Source: Colletotrichum lupini (lineage: Eukaryota; Ascomycota; Sordariomycetes; Glomerellales; Glomerellaceae). Taken from it: a stretch of 64,000 bases of DNA. The notes under the pieces were generated by a model. It was given only the letters and a program-made list of their open reading frames with translations. It searched no databases and was not told where the DNA came from. Below, piece by piece: positions 35,692 to 47,540 of this stretch (the stretch's first letter is position 1; each line of letters begins with the position of its first letter). The translations under genes were made by a program, and so were the position numbers. Where the stretch lies: contig NC_064676.1 of NCBI RefSeq assembly GCF_023278565.1, forward strand, positions 2,914,001 to 2,978,000, in the 5' to 3' direction.

Positions 35692-38192
35692 TTATACCTA
35701 TTTTAATATATATAAGACCTCTTAGTACTAGCTTACGTAGGCAGCTAGATCCCGTATTATATACTCCTTCTCATTAAGGGTTAAGAGGCCCCTTATATAT
35801 TCCCTTACGTTTATAATATAGCCCGTATTAAAAGGATTTCTAGCTCTATAAAATATAATTTCTAAATTAGTATCGATATACTAGATTTTAATATCCGTAC
35901 CGGCCCGGCTATTTATAGCGTTCGTATTATTACCTAACTAAATTCCGTATTATTAAAAAGTACTTTATTAATCCTTAGGCGTACTTATATTAGTTATAAT
36001 AGCTATAGCGTCGAGCTAGCTAAGGGCGCCTAGCTTAAGAGGGGCAGACTTATTAATAAGCATCTTTAGCCTACTAATTACTAATTATATACTAAGAGTA
36101 GACTATTTAAATAGTAGTTTATATATTAATAAGTTTATTTAGTAGATTTATTTAGTAAATTTATTTAGTTTAAATAGAAAGTAGCTTTAGGTAATATTAA
36201 AAGCGATAAGGATAAAAAAAATCTTTACGAGCTCTAATATAGTAAAAGAGTAATAAATATTAGCCTATTTAGCCCTTTTTCTAAAAACCTCTACGTTACT
36301 ATTAAAATTCAGAACCTCTATAATTAAGGGCCGCCTTTAATTATTACGGCTAACTATTATAGCTAACTATTATAATTAACCTTTATTATTAACTTTTCTA
36401 ACCAGCGCTACTATATAAAGGGTAGCTTACCTATTCCGAATTATATAGTAGTTTTCGTATTAAAATTACTATATTATACTAAGCGCGTACTTAGGGTATA
36501 TTATATATATTATATAATTAAAAAGTATACCGTATTATATAATTTCCCTTAAAAGCGTAATCTCGTTAAGGTCGATCTTTTGCGCTTATAAAGCCGGAAA
36601 AAAACTACTATATAGAGCTATAAATAATAATCATACTTTTTAAATCGTAAGCTACTTTTTATTTAATAAAAAAGAAGTTAATTATTATTAAGCTATTAAT
36701 TAGCTATTAGTATTACTCCGGGCCTACGAAATTCCCCTTTTATAAATTACGTATATAAATCGCAAAATTACTCTACTTAATACCCTTAATAATAATACTT
36801 AATTTAAAATAGTACTATATATACTCTATTATTAATACGTTAACTTTAATATATTAACTAAGACCCGGTACTACTTTAGCCCGGTTATAAAAAACAAGAT
36901 TAACGCTATTATATATAACCCTCGCTTTTAATAATTCTTTATAAATTAAAATAATCTGTTTTATAATAAATTAATAATTATATACCATAACTAATTATTT
37001 AAATTTAAAACTATTAAGTACCCTACGGTAATAGTTAATTATATTATTAATACTTAGCTTAAACTATAATATAAAAAAATCGTACTTATTTAAATTAACT
37101 AAATTAGGTACTTCGGTTACTTAACTATATTAATTATTAAATCCTTATATATAAGTATTAAAATACGAATCTATTATTATATAAGTAATTTTAAAGCCGT
37201 ATTTAATAAATTAGTTATTTTTTAAATAGGTTAAGTAGTTATAATTAGTATTTACTAAACCCGTTACTAAGTTAAAATATTAAGTATTATTATAAAATTA
37301 TTTTAAAAAAAGGTCCGTATATATATATATATATTACGATACCCTTAAGTACTTTTTATAAAAACTCCGTATACTAAGTAAATAACTAAATTTAAGTTTA
37401 TATAAAAAGCCGTTAAGAGAGTATATACTTTATTTAATTCGAACTACTTATACGCTACTTTATTATTACGTTTTTTAATAATATACTAAGAATAGTACTT
37501 TAATATTACTAAAAGAGATCTATTTATATTAGTTTTAATAACGTTTAAAGCTTATTATTAATAATAATACTTTTATTCTCTTACTTAATCCCTTATAAAT
37601 CCGAGGTAAGGGTTATTTATAAGGCTTTATAATAAGTATTATAATAATTAAAATAGGTACTAAGGCGCTTAAATTAAAAAAACTAATAATTAATTTAAAT
37701 ACTTTTTCTAAGTAAGAGCCCTTTATATTTAAATATAAAGAAGTTATTAAATATATAAAAGTAATACTTATATTAGTATAATTATTATTAATAATACCTC
37801 TAGTACTAAATAAGGCTACTTTTACTTAATAAGACCTCGAGATTATATATATTTTTAATACGTACGAGCCTAATATAAAAATATAGCGGGGGTATTAATA
37901 AGCTATTACTAATAAAATAATTAACGTAATTAATAATAATATAATTAATTTTATAAGGGCTCCTTAGTTATTAACGCTTATAAAGTTGTAATCCTAATTA
38001 ACTAATAATCTTATATAGTTAAACGTATTATAAGATCTAGCTAATAAGGATTATATTTATAATATTAATTTTATAATAAAAAGCGAAATAAATAGACTTA
38101 TTAATAAGTACGAGGCTAAAATAAAGAACGAGGTTAAAATAAAAGAAGTTACTAAATTACAAGCTATAGGCTATATAAAGTAATTAATAATT

Positions 38193-38342
38193 AATTAGGT
38201 AGTTAATTAAGTAGTTAATTAGGTAGTTAATTAAGTAGTTAACTAAGTAGTTAATTAAGTAGTTAATTAGGTAGTTAATTAAGTAGTTAATTAAGTAGTT
38301 AATTAAGTAGTTAATTAGGTAGTTAATTAAGTAGTTAATTAG
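38193..38342. repeat. 12-bp minisatellite (TTAATTAAGTAG units)
   Basis: About twelve tandem units of a 12-bp AT-rich motif with AAGT/AGGT variants that differ by single G/A transitions, as expected from RIP acting on a tandem array. Confidence 0.85.
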
Positions 38343-38540
38343 GCTAATTTATTAATTACCATACTTTTTATTAAAATAATTTAATTAACTATAAGTTAAT
38401 TAACGGCCTCTAATTAGCCTAACCTATTCGAATACTAACTACGCAGAGCCTAGCTTATATATATACCTAAGACCGGCGGTCGTATAGCGGCCGTAGCTAC
38501 ACTTAGTGGTCGAATAGCGGCAGCTAGTGGCAGAATATCA

Positions 38541-39527
38541 TCGCCCAAGTTTAATTAGGCGTTGGCTCGTGCGTCCTCGCCGTCTCATTTCTCATTGACG
38601 GAAGTTCTGGTCCCTTTCTCCTTCGATGTTGGGGCCGCTCGCTCTCTTGTTGATGAAGAAGGGCCCTTGGCGGAATATGCGATGGGTAACGGGTTGTCCG
38701 CAAATTGGCAGAATTACAGTGCTCTTTTCAGGTTCTTCTTATCCAACTCTTCCCGCTCCTTCAATCTGAAACTTGCCATGCATCAAGAGGGCGTCACACC
38801 CGCGGGGGGCAAGTCGGTCATCTTAATCCCCAGCCGTTATTGACCCTCACTCCTCTCACAATTCTCACTCCTCGTCCTCTAGCTCCTCTCTGTTCCAGTC
38901 CCCTGGCGAATCCGAACCCACGTCATGCACAGACGCCATAGCCGAAGGGTTAGCTGGAGATCGCGTATCGTATGGTGCCACGGTGCTAGGTGGGATAATA
39001 GTGGTAGAGTGGTAAGGTTATTGTAAAGCGGTGGAACACCTGGCCCCGGTTCTCGACTTCCGGGAAGAGGCACGCACTCTTCTGTGTAGGGATACAAACA
39101 CGGCATGAATGATAGTGGCCCAGAACCTGCAAGGCTCACAAAGGGCCAAGGTTTCTCTGCCGTCTCTTGCGTCGGATCGCCGCTGTCATCGAACCGAGAG
39201 GAGGCGGTTTAGGCCCTGAGATGCCTTTTGCATAACGACGTAGCTTGTATCCGTAGTATGAAGCCTTCAGGAACTTTTCGCCCCCTCAGCCTTCCTGCTT
39301 CAAGAACGGTTGACGTCCCATTCTTTTGGGATTTGGACTGTTTACCTTTTCTGTCTCGCCCGTCTTCTCTCATCTCTATTCGCCCACTTCATCCCTGGCA
39401 ATCTACTCCAGGTGTGTGTGGCCCGTATGCTCATTTCCCTCGCGAGCACCCGACCCATCATCCCGCATCGAACGAAATCATCCTTTTCTTCTCTCTCGAA
39501 TTTTCAAGGGCCGCCCGTTTCCACTTT
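38541..39527. other. Unmutated ~1 kb host island between RIP blocks
   Basis: Composition returns to normal here, then drops again at the Mutator-like element. Without that element this sequence would be contiguous with 42349 onward. Small frames exist but none has a recognisable domain. It is probably ancestral intergenic DNA upstream of the gene at 42.6 kb. Confidence 0.55.
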
Positions 39528-39581
39528 GAACCCGGCTATTTTGACTATATCGTTTGGCTATTTTAACTATACACCACAGTT
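39528..39581 (+). repeat. Left terminal inverted repeat of the MULE
   Basis: Pairs with 42286-42339; about five mismatches in 54 bp, four of them G/A. Confidence 0.88.
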
Positions 39582-41059
39582 AACAGTCCCCACTTTTCTA
39601 ACTAATTGGCCTAACTCACGAATTAGCCTAAGTTAATTAGGCTAATTTAATAGAAATCTACGATTCGAGCTAATTCGACGATTACCGTACTTTTTATTAA
39701 AATAATTTAATTATATAATTATCTAACTAAGTAGAATAATTAATCTAAAAGCTAGCCTCCTATTAGCCTACTTAAGTCGATAATTCCGATCGTTAAGACT
39801 ATAGTAATTAATTATAAGTAATTAACGGCCGTACTAAGATCCCCCGGTTATAATCTATACTAGCTATTTAGATCGAGGGATTACTAGACTTATTTAGTAA
39901 TAACCGTAGCATAGATCCCTCGTTATTCCTTATTAATAGTATTACTTATAGTTCTACTTCCTTAACTTTTTTTACCTCGCGGGCGACCTCTACCTCGCGG
40001 GCAACCTTAGCCTCGACCTCGGCCTCGCTTAGGCTCGGTAGTAGCCGCTACGTATAGATCTTAGTTAAGTTAATATTAAAGATCTACCGCAATTTACTAA
40101 AAGCCTAGTTCTAACTAACTAGCAGATTAACCCTTATCTAGTCGTTCTTAATATAAAGGATTCTTTACTCGAGTAGCCTAGGAGCCTTATTAACGATTAG
40201 TACTAATAGGAGATTATTATAACGGTAGTATAGTTATAGGGATATCGATTTTACTATTACGAGGCCGACCTCGTAGTACGACGACGAGGGAATTTAAGAT
40301 CTAGCGTAGGGTATTATTAATAATAAAGTTATAGTTAAGGTACTAATAGCGGTTATAGTTAAGGTACGAGAGAGGCTTATTCTACTCGAGATACTAATAA
40401 ATAGTATATAAATAAAAAAGGCCGTACTAAGTAATAAATTGCTTCGTATAAAGTAGGTCAGGTTCGGTCTTTTTTAGCCTTTCGTAAACTAAGTAGTACT
40501 ACGTAATAATAAGTCTTAACGCTTTCCTCGAGTAGCGGGTACGTATATTACCTATCTAAGCTTTCTAACGGTTATTAATACTAAACTTAACGAGCTAACG
40601 AGAGCTCTGCTTAGCGAGATCGACCTTATAAGCTACTTTCTAGTTACTAATTATTTATTATATACGATCCGTAAAGAACTTTAGATCTATAGTTAAGTTA
40701 AAGAAGTAGCTCTTAATCTCTTTATAACTACTTTTTATTTAAGAAGTTACCCTAATACTAAGGTTATAATACTACTTAATTTAGTAGTTTACGAACTCCT
40801 TACGCTAGCTAAAGTAAGTCTCGAGAATATAAGTAATTAAGGGCTCTTATCGTTTAAACTTCTTAAGTATTAACTTCTAGGCCTTAGCAAAGTCCCCTTC
40901 TAAATTAGTATAAATTATAAACTTTTAGATTAAAAAAAAGCTAACGTAAGTATCCGGAATCTTACGGGGCCGGCTAACGGTAATTAGTTCTTCTAACAAA
41001 GCTCTTATTAATAATTTAGTAAAGACGGGGTCGATATAATTACTACTAATTACTTCGTT

Positions 41060-42040
41060 ATTATTAATTACCTAAGAGCCGTTAGTATAAATCCACCGCT
41101 TTTTAACCTCGTAAGCAATATTCTTATTAATATACTATATATAGATCTATTACTACGTATCGGGCTAGACGGTAATAAGGGCTTTTTTTAGTACCTTTTT
41201 AAAGTTAGTAATAGCGACGATAAGCTTACGGGCGTTAATTTAAGTATAGAGGTCTTTTAATTAACCCAGAGCCCACTTATAAGCTTAGTAGTCTTCTGAG
41301 TTAATAAAGTAGAATACTATATTAAAAGTCGTGCCTATATTAGCCACCCTAGTTACGTTTATAAGCGGTATTTTAAAGCGGTTAGTTTTATAGGTATTAT
41401 TTAGCGAAATAATATTTAGAAAGAGCTTTTATATAACCTCGTAATAAGGGTAGGTCTAAAAGAGGCCGGTAATATAGCCGTCGAGCTATTATATAAAGTA
41501 CTTAATACTACGCTCTTAAAATAATATAATAAGGGCCTAAGTAGGAGTATACCCGCCGAGGCTCTATAGCCGTATCTTTTATATATCGTTCTTAATATCC
41601 TTATGCTTAAATAAGTAGTCTAGATACCTCTTAGATATTATAATAATAACCCTACGACTACCCGTAGTCGTAGTTTAAAAGGCCTAACTAATCTCCTTAT
41701 TTTATTAAACTAAGCGCTTATAATAAGAAAAATAAGTAATAGGATCGGTAGAGGGCTCGTAATTATAATAGTTAACTCGCACTTCGAAATACTAACGGTC
41801 CCCTCTAGTCTTTAACTTAACGGCCTTAGCTACCTACTTATAGTCCTTCTTTTTTATAAATATTTCTTAGAAGTGCGCAGAGCTCGGTAGATTATAGTTA
41901 CTTACGTCGTAATAGAGGTCGAATTAGGAAGGAACTCCGTTATAATAATTAAAAGCGCGGCACTTAACGATTACAAATCCTTAAGCTTTTATAAAAAAAG
42001 TAATATTTATAAAAAGATCTTCGTACGTATCGTAGCCGTT
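41060..42040 (-). pseudogene. MULE transposase relic
   Basis: In one minus-strand frame, reading through stops, the order matches fungal Mutator transposases. It has an N-terminal GFVIVKCRAFNYYNG segment, then NNTYKTNRFKIPLINVTRV with NIGTTFNIVFYFINSEDYQA and YKWALGQLKDLY (the MULE domain), then YINKNIAYEVKKRW at the place of the C-x-W-H-x-N block. Many Gln and Trp codons have become stops, as RIP predicts. A shorter continuation probably extends below 41060. Confidence 0.82.
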
Positions 42041-42285
42041 AGGATTTCTAATTAGTAATTTAAAAAGTATCGTAACGTTAGTAATAATAATAGTAGTAGT
42101 AGCGGCGTAGTAGTAATAATAGTAGTTTAGTTAAGATTAATTAGTCGTAAGTAAGTAAGCAGAAATCTACTAAGTTTAATTAATAATATATAATAGAAGT
42201 AGAAGTAGAAGTGGGCAGGTAGTAGAAAAATTTCTACTACTTACTGGCACTCGAGGCGGGCTATAGCGGCTAGTAGAAATTTTCT

Positions 42286-42339
42286 AACAGTGGCGTATAG
42301 TCAAAATAGCTAAACGATATAGTTAAAATAGCCGGGTTC
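42286..42339 (-). repeat. Right terminal inverted repeat of the MULE
   Basis: Reverse complement of the left repeat apart from a few transitions; directly followed by the 9-bp target duplication. Confidence 0.88.
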
Positions 42340-42574
42340 TTCCACTTTTCCCGTACCTTTTATAAGAGAGATCCAGGAAACCCTGTTCCCGCTCTGTTGG
42401 ATGCTTCAGGCGCGTGGGACTCTGAATTAATTAAACAAACTGCCTGCCCCGCGCAGGCGCAACGACGTTGCTAATCTTTTTCTGTTCCTCTGGTTTCCCG
42501 GTTCCCGGCTCTATTCTCCAAATCTTTCGCGATCTTCCTTTCCGCAGCGTCACATTCAGTTCTGTTCCATCGTC

Positions 42575-43562
42575 ATGGTCTCCTCGACGTCGTACGCCGC
42601 GGCCGCGGTGCTGGCCCTGTTCGCGGCCTCCGGGACGGCCCAGAACTTCACCATTGCCAACGGCCAGATCTTCACGCCCGGGCTGGTCATCTTGGACGCG
42701 CCTCAGCCGGGGACCCCGTTGGGCGGAGGTTAGTAGACTTGCCAGACACCTTTCCCAAAACTTCAGATGAAGTCTCGCAAACAACATGAATTTTGACTTC
42801 CATCGGGCCACAAATGGTCAATACTAACACTGGTTTAACTATAGATAACCTCCATGTTGCGATTGACGTCTCGACGAACGGCAAGATGCCGCTGCCGCCG
42901 TATGCTTCGGATAGTCCGACCAAGATCTTCAATGTGACTATGTTTTTGTCAAGCTATGCTACCGGCCGCAACTTCACCATCTCCAACGGCACGGCGACGG
43001 CCAATAACGCCAGTTTGGGGGAGATTATGACACAGGAGCCCGGCAGCACGGTGAAGCACGTAAACTGGATATGGCCGGATTGTCTCGTCGGCAATGGTCA
43101 GCCCAGCTCCAGCTCCAGCGATCGCGGCGCATACAATGTAAGTCTGGCATTTCGAATAATCATCAGGTGTGACAGGACTAACCCCCCCCCCCCCAGATCT
43201 CCATCCGCCAAAACTTCCGCCTCAATGGTGAAGATCACTATACAATCTTCGACGTGCCCATCTCCGTCACGAACAGCATCGAACAAAAGGACAGCCGGCC
43301 CTCATGCGACGCCCTCAACAACCCGCTCCTCACCCCCGAGCAACTCAACGCCACGGCCGCCAACTCGATCGGCGTGCTCTTCGCGCCGGGCGACTCGACC
43401 ACGATTGAAGTTAAATCGGGAAGCGGCAGCGACGACGGGCTCGGCGGGACGAAGCCTGAGGCGACGCCCGGTGACGGTCTCGGCGCGGGAGCGAGCTTGA
43501 GGTGGAGGGATGGGGCGTATTGGTTGTGTTTGGTGAGCATCGGCGCTGCGCTGGTGCTCTGA
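42575..43562 (+). CDS. Secreted, probably GPI-anchored protein of unknown function
   Basis: Three exons (42575-42728, 42845-43137, 43197-43562) encode about 270 residues. Residues 1-22 form a signal peptide (MVSSTSYAAAAVLALFAASG, cleavage likely after GTA before QNFTI). The mature part has several Asn-x-Ser/Thr sites (NFTI, NVTM, NGTA, NASL) and few cysteines. It ends in a Gly/Ser/Asp linker and a hydrophobic tail (YWLCLVSIGAALVL), the layout of a GPI-attachment signal. The second intron ends in a run of about 13 C before AG. It resembles conserved fungal cell-surface proteins without assigned function. It lies just beyond the transposon block and is itself free of RIP. Confidence 0.8.
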
Positions 43563-44946
43563 TCGGAGGGAGAGGGAGGCTTTTTGCCAGTTTCGTTGTG
43601 GACGAGCTGGCTGGTTACACTTGTGCCCATTCATGATACCCCCAGACGCGGAAGCTGTATTAGTACATATTTCTTAATCGAATCCCCCCCGACGGGAGTC
43701 ATAGTTCTTGTCCGTCGGCCGTCGGATGGTGCCGAAACCGATACTGATGGGTTGTATATATAACCTTAGCACCTTATTTTTGCGCACAGATATCTCAAAC
43801 GGCCGACCATTTGATATCTTCTAGAAGTTGGCAGAAGTGAAAAACGATGATGGAGGGAAGCCAATTGAAGATAAGGTTAATTCTCTCCAACGAAAGTACG
43901 GATACACAAAAGTCTTCTCGTGTCGTAGAACTCAATGCAGAAACCAAAGATAGTTAAGCAAACACCAGCCGATCGCTAGCAACGGGTCTATTACGCAGTA
44001 GGAAACTCATTCCCGGGACCTTGGTGATTCCCCACTCCCACCGGGTCGGTGAGTACCCGGAGGTGAGCGTCCTAGCCATCCGGTGGGCCCCATGCCGCAC
44101 GCGCGACGAACTGCTTTCTGGAAAAGGCAATACGCACGTCAGGCCAGGCGACGAGCCGTTACACTTACAACTTGCATGTGGCCAACCACCCGCGCTTGCA
44201 GTGCACACCTACGGTTTACCATTCGGCTCAGCCTTTTTCTTAGTAGGCGCTTGTGAGTTATGGCACGAGGAAATGTCGATCGCAAGCTCGCAACTCATGT
44301 TTCCACTACGGCCCCCCGGATTCCCCGCACTTTCTGGCCGCACTAGACCTCGGCTGCGCGTTGCATCTCCAATCTGGAAAAGGACGCCTGCACATGGTGT
44401 GGTTGTACGACTGAAGTGCGGCAAGCAATGATGGGACGGGGAAGGCGGACGGGGACTTGGATGGTCGCAGCTTCCTTTCCCACCTCACTCCCGCCAAGCA
44501 TCAAGTCGGGTTGGGAGCTATCCTGCCTCTGTCACCCGGTGCGCGACGGTTAACCCTGGCCACCTTTTTCTTACTTATGACTGTTGAAACCCCCCTCGTC
44601 ATTGAAACCCCCTCTAAGTACGGAGGGTTCGCATACTAATTGTGCGGTGGCGTCATGTTGAGACTGTCTTTCTTTTGACAATCCCTCCTGTCTTGGAAAT
44701 CAGATACAACCCAAGCTCTAATTCAAGCTTCATTGCATCGCAACTCAAGGCTGTTGGTTGACGAATACTCACTCAACTCACCGGTGTTAGCAAAATCCCA
44801 CCTCAGAACTACCTCTCAGTCTGTCGTTTGATTCATCAACGTTTTCGAGAAACGGAAGCCTGATCCCCCTGTGACACATCGCCAGCCTGTAAAGACAGAC
44901 TTCCACGCCCCATCGCGAACCGCAGCAACAAAAGACAAGCCCGACG
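43563..44946. other. Intergenic, no gene seen
   Basis: Contains only short frames without domains; presumably the 3' flank of the secreted protein gene and the promoter of the dehydrogenase gene. Confidence 0.55.
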
Positions 44947-46263
44947 ATGCCTCTACACCAGGGCTTCCTCCCACGCGAGGGCCTCACAGCCGACCCCATC
45001 TTCCGCCTCATCGCCAGGACCGCCCTGAACCCGTCCGTACTCCTCCCGCTCCTACTCCTCGCCCGCTACACCAAAAAGGGCGGCGACCTTGCCATCCTCC
45101 ACCCCACGGCCTTTTCGCGCATCAAGTTCCTGGCGTACTGCGCCGTCACGCGCTGGGCGAGCAGCTGGCTCTCGCGGCGCGCCCTGAACAACTGGGTCGA
45201 CGACCGGTACGACTGGCGCAGGGAGATTGTCCTCGTCACGGGCGGTGCTGGTGGGATTGGTGGGCATGTTGCGCGGTTGTTGGCCGAGCACGGTGCTACT
45301 GTCGTTGTGTTGGATATCCAGGACTTGACTTTCACTGCTGGTGAGTGATCCCTTCCTCTCAGTGGAGAAATCTGTGGTGATGCCCGTTTTCTGTAGGGTT
45401 CATCGTCTAACACCCGCCGACAGCTTCCAACGTGCACTATTTCAAGTGCGACATCACGTCGACTGAGAAACTCGGAGCCGTAGCCAACGAGATTCGTGCA
45501 AAGGTCGGCCACCCGACGGTGCTGATCAACAATGCCGGCGTAGCGCGTGGAAAGACGGTCCTCGACTCGACGGAACGGGATATCCGCTTTACCTTCGACG
45601 TCAACACGCTTGCGCACTACTGGACGACCAAGGAATTCCTCCCGCACATGGCGAAGATGAACCACGGCATGATTGTGACGGTTGCATCGTACGCAAGCTA
45701 CCTCTGCGTTCCCAACATGGTAGGATGGATCCTCAGGGCTGATGTGGCTTGTTAATCTAACCAAGGTCACTGACACCGTCCAGGTCGACTACGGCGCGTC
45801 CAAAGCCGCCGCCATGGCGTTCCACGAGGGCATCACAGCAGAGCTCACCACCCGGTACAACGCCCCGCGGGTGCGCACGGTACTGGTCAACCAGGGCTTC
45901 ACAAAGACTCCACTGTTCACCGGCTACGAGCAGGGCGTGGAGTTCATTGTCCCGGCGCTGGAGCCCGAGACTGTCGCCGACGCCGTGGTCAGGCAGGTGC
46001 TCACGGGCGAGAGCGGCCACGTCGTCCTGCCCGCGTACGGCAACGTGCTGACGGCGCTGCGGGCGTTCCCGTACTGGTACCAGCACCGCATCCGGGGCGA
46101 GGCGCAGAAGCTGATGAAGAACTTTTCGGGCCGGCAGGTGGTCAAGGACGTTGAGGGGTTCTACGAGAAGAGGGACAAGAAGGCCGAAGAGGCGCAAGAG
46201 AGGCCAGAGGAGAGCACGGTGTTGGTTGCGGAACCCATTCCCGAGCCGAATGGCATTGAATGA
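44947..46263 (+). CDS. Short-chain dehydrogenase/reductase, SDR16C-like (RDH10/17beta-HSD11 type)
   Basis: Three exons (44947-45340, 45424-45719, 45784-46263) give 389 residues. A hydrophobic N-terminus (NPSVLLPLLLLAR and FLAYCAVTRW) suggests membrane or lipid-droplet association. The Rossmann cofactor motif TGGAGGIG is at 98-105, NNAG at 167-170, the active-site Asn in NTLAHYWTTKEFLP at 192, catalytic Ser at about 220, and Tyr 233 and Lys 237 in YGASK. NTLAH-W-TK-FLP is characteristic of the SDR16C group, which oxidises or reduces retinoids, sterols or long-chain alcohols with NAD(P). The C-terminal ~40 residues are charged. The exact substrate cannot be read from the sequence. All catalytic residues are present. 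Confidence 0.9.
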
Positions 46264-47540
46264 GAGGGATGACGAAGATAATTATTTTGCGGCAGGACGG
46301 ACGAGATGGGCAGTACATATAAAGTTGACACACGTTGCTCTCGCCCCGAAAAGAAATGTAACTTTGTAACTACTTTAGTGAGATGGATGGTCCCGCCGCG
46401 GGTGCGTACATCCTTGCAGGGACATGGTGTCTCCCGTTACACGAGTCCACGAACGACACCTGCAGAGCCGCCAGCTGGTCGTGGGTTCCGAGCTAGAACT
46501 ATGAACCGCGACTTCGCCTATCATAGGCGACCTGCACACTTCAATCCAGGACTATCTTCGCTCGGATCTGAATGAGCGATCTGTTTCGACGGCATGTATT
46601 GTTGTCTACATACGTGAAGGTCCGAATTCTATCATCGGGTGATCGGGGTTTAGTGATACACCGAACCAAACAAGGATCAACTGCTTTCGGTCGCAAATTT
46701 AGAAGAGAAAAACAGATACCACCTTACGATAACCGCCCTTCCTCTTTATTCTATGAATTCCATGGATGAAAGATGTCTCGGGACGGTTCCTATCGTTCAA
46801 AAAAGCCTCAAGACCAACGAACACATTGCCTCTGCCCAGGAGCAATAGCCCAAACCGTTGTTGTTGCGACAGACTGAGTCGTGCGTTATCACAAAAACAC
46901 ATCTTCAAGATGTCTTGCAGAGTTCGATCGCTCGCTCCGACGGGCCACTAAGCTGGCACCAATCAACCAACGTCCTTGTCTCTGGGCCTTGTCTTAGGTT
47001 GGGTAAAAGTGACAAGTGATCAACTGTCTCTGCGCGTTGTAGAAGCGAGCGAACAAACGGCCCGTGGCCAAGTTCCAACGGGTGACCATCCCTAGGCATA
47101 TCGCATGCCAACATATGAAGACCAGATACGGAAAGTGGGAAAATCTGCAGGATGGGAGAACTAGACTCCTTATCGAAATCATCCCCCGACGCCTTCCCCG
47201 TCCATGAATCTCATTGCACCCCTGCTCATTCGTTCTTCAATGGGAGGTCCCACAAGTTGACTGGGCGGTTAACGGCTGCGCCGTACGGGAACATGAGTGG
47301 CATGTTCGAAATCTTGGGATTTTTCTCCGCCCTTTGACCGATCCGGCGTGGCCATCACAAAAAAAATCACCGAATACCAGCCCAACCCCTCTTTTTCGTG
47401 GAGTTTGTGTGTCTCTTTCTCATCGCATGTTTGCTCTCTCTCGCGGGATCCAGCAAACAAATCTCAAAAAGCAAGGGTTGACACCAACCAGACATCTTCG
47501 TTCTCGAGATCTGCCCCAGGGTTTCTTTTAGCAAACAAAG
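46264..47540. other. Intergenic, no gene seen
   Basis: Upstream region of methyltransferase copy 7. It contains a perfect 7-bp inverted repeat, GAACATG-AGTGG-CATGTTC, at 47289-47307. No gene-like frame was recognised. Confidence 0.55.

Larger units (their letters stand above)
26525..36611 (-). mobile_element. Element E, copy 1, split by a gypsy insertion and heavily RIP-mutated
   Basis: Its own sequence is 26525-26700 plus 35697-36611, about 1.09 kb. The left piece opens CCCCCCGACGGAG like the second copy at 30235. The right piece matches that copy to its end (GCCGGAAAAAAA, then ACTACTAT against ACCACCAC). It is flanked by the 14-bp duplication ATAGAGCTATAAAT at 26511-26524 and 36612-36625. 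Nearly all differences from copy 2 are C-to-T or G-to-A. It has no long terminal repeats and no terminal inverted repeats. The coding strand is taken as minus from the shared frame described under copy 2. The element class is not recognised. Confidence 0.8.
25606..38540. other. AT-rich, RIP-degraded transposon block
   Basis: Composition drops abruptly to mostly A and T, with frames riddled with TAA/TAG. CpA and TpG are nearly absent and TpA abundant, as expected after repeat-induced point mutation. The block contains the E copies and the gypsy element listed separately. The flanks outside them (25606-26510 and 36626-38190) belong to older elements I could not classify. No functional host gene is expected inside. 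Confidence 0.85.
39528..42339 (-). mobile_element. Mutator-like DNA transposon (MULE), RIP-degraded, 2812 bp
   Basis: Terminal inverted repeats of about 54 bp start GAACCCGGCTATTTT on both ends. The flanking target duplication TTCCACTTT (39519-39527 and 42340-42348) is perfect and 9 bp long, the hallmark size for Mutator. The interior minus strand carries a MULE transposase relic. It is inserted in balanced, unmutated DNA and is itself AT-rich with many stops, so it is inactive. Confidence 0.9.

Noticed and set aside
36626..38190. Possible Tc1/pogo-type transposase relic
   Set aside because: I looked for the catalytic blocks on both strands, reading through stops, and found no convincing order of motifs.
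25606..38540. Mitochondrial or centromeric origin for the AT-rich block
   Set aside because: Identifiable LTRs, target duplications and a gypsy reverse transcriptase with transition-type damage explain the composition; no mitochondrial gene is present.
38875..38960. Possible tRNA-like GGTTCGGATTC box on the minus strand
   Set aside because: The T-arm stem does not pair and no cloverleaf or anticodon arm could be formed.
43685..43700. CCCCCCCGACGGGAG resembles the start of element E
   Set aside because: The match covers only about 13 bp of C-rich sequence, the hairpin partner is not conserved and no further E sequence follows.
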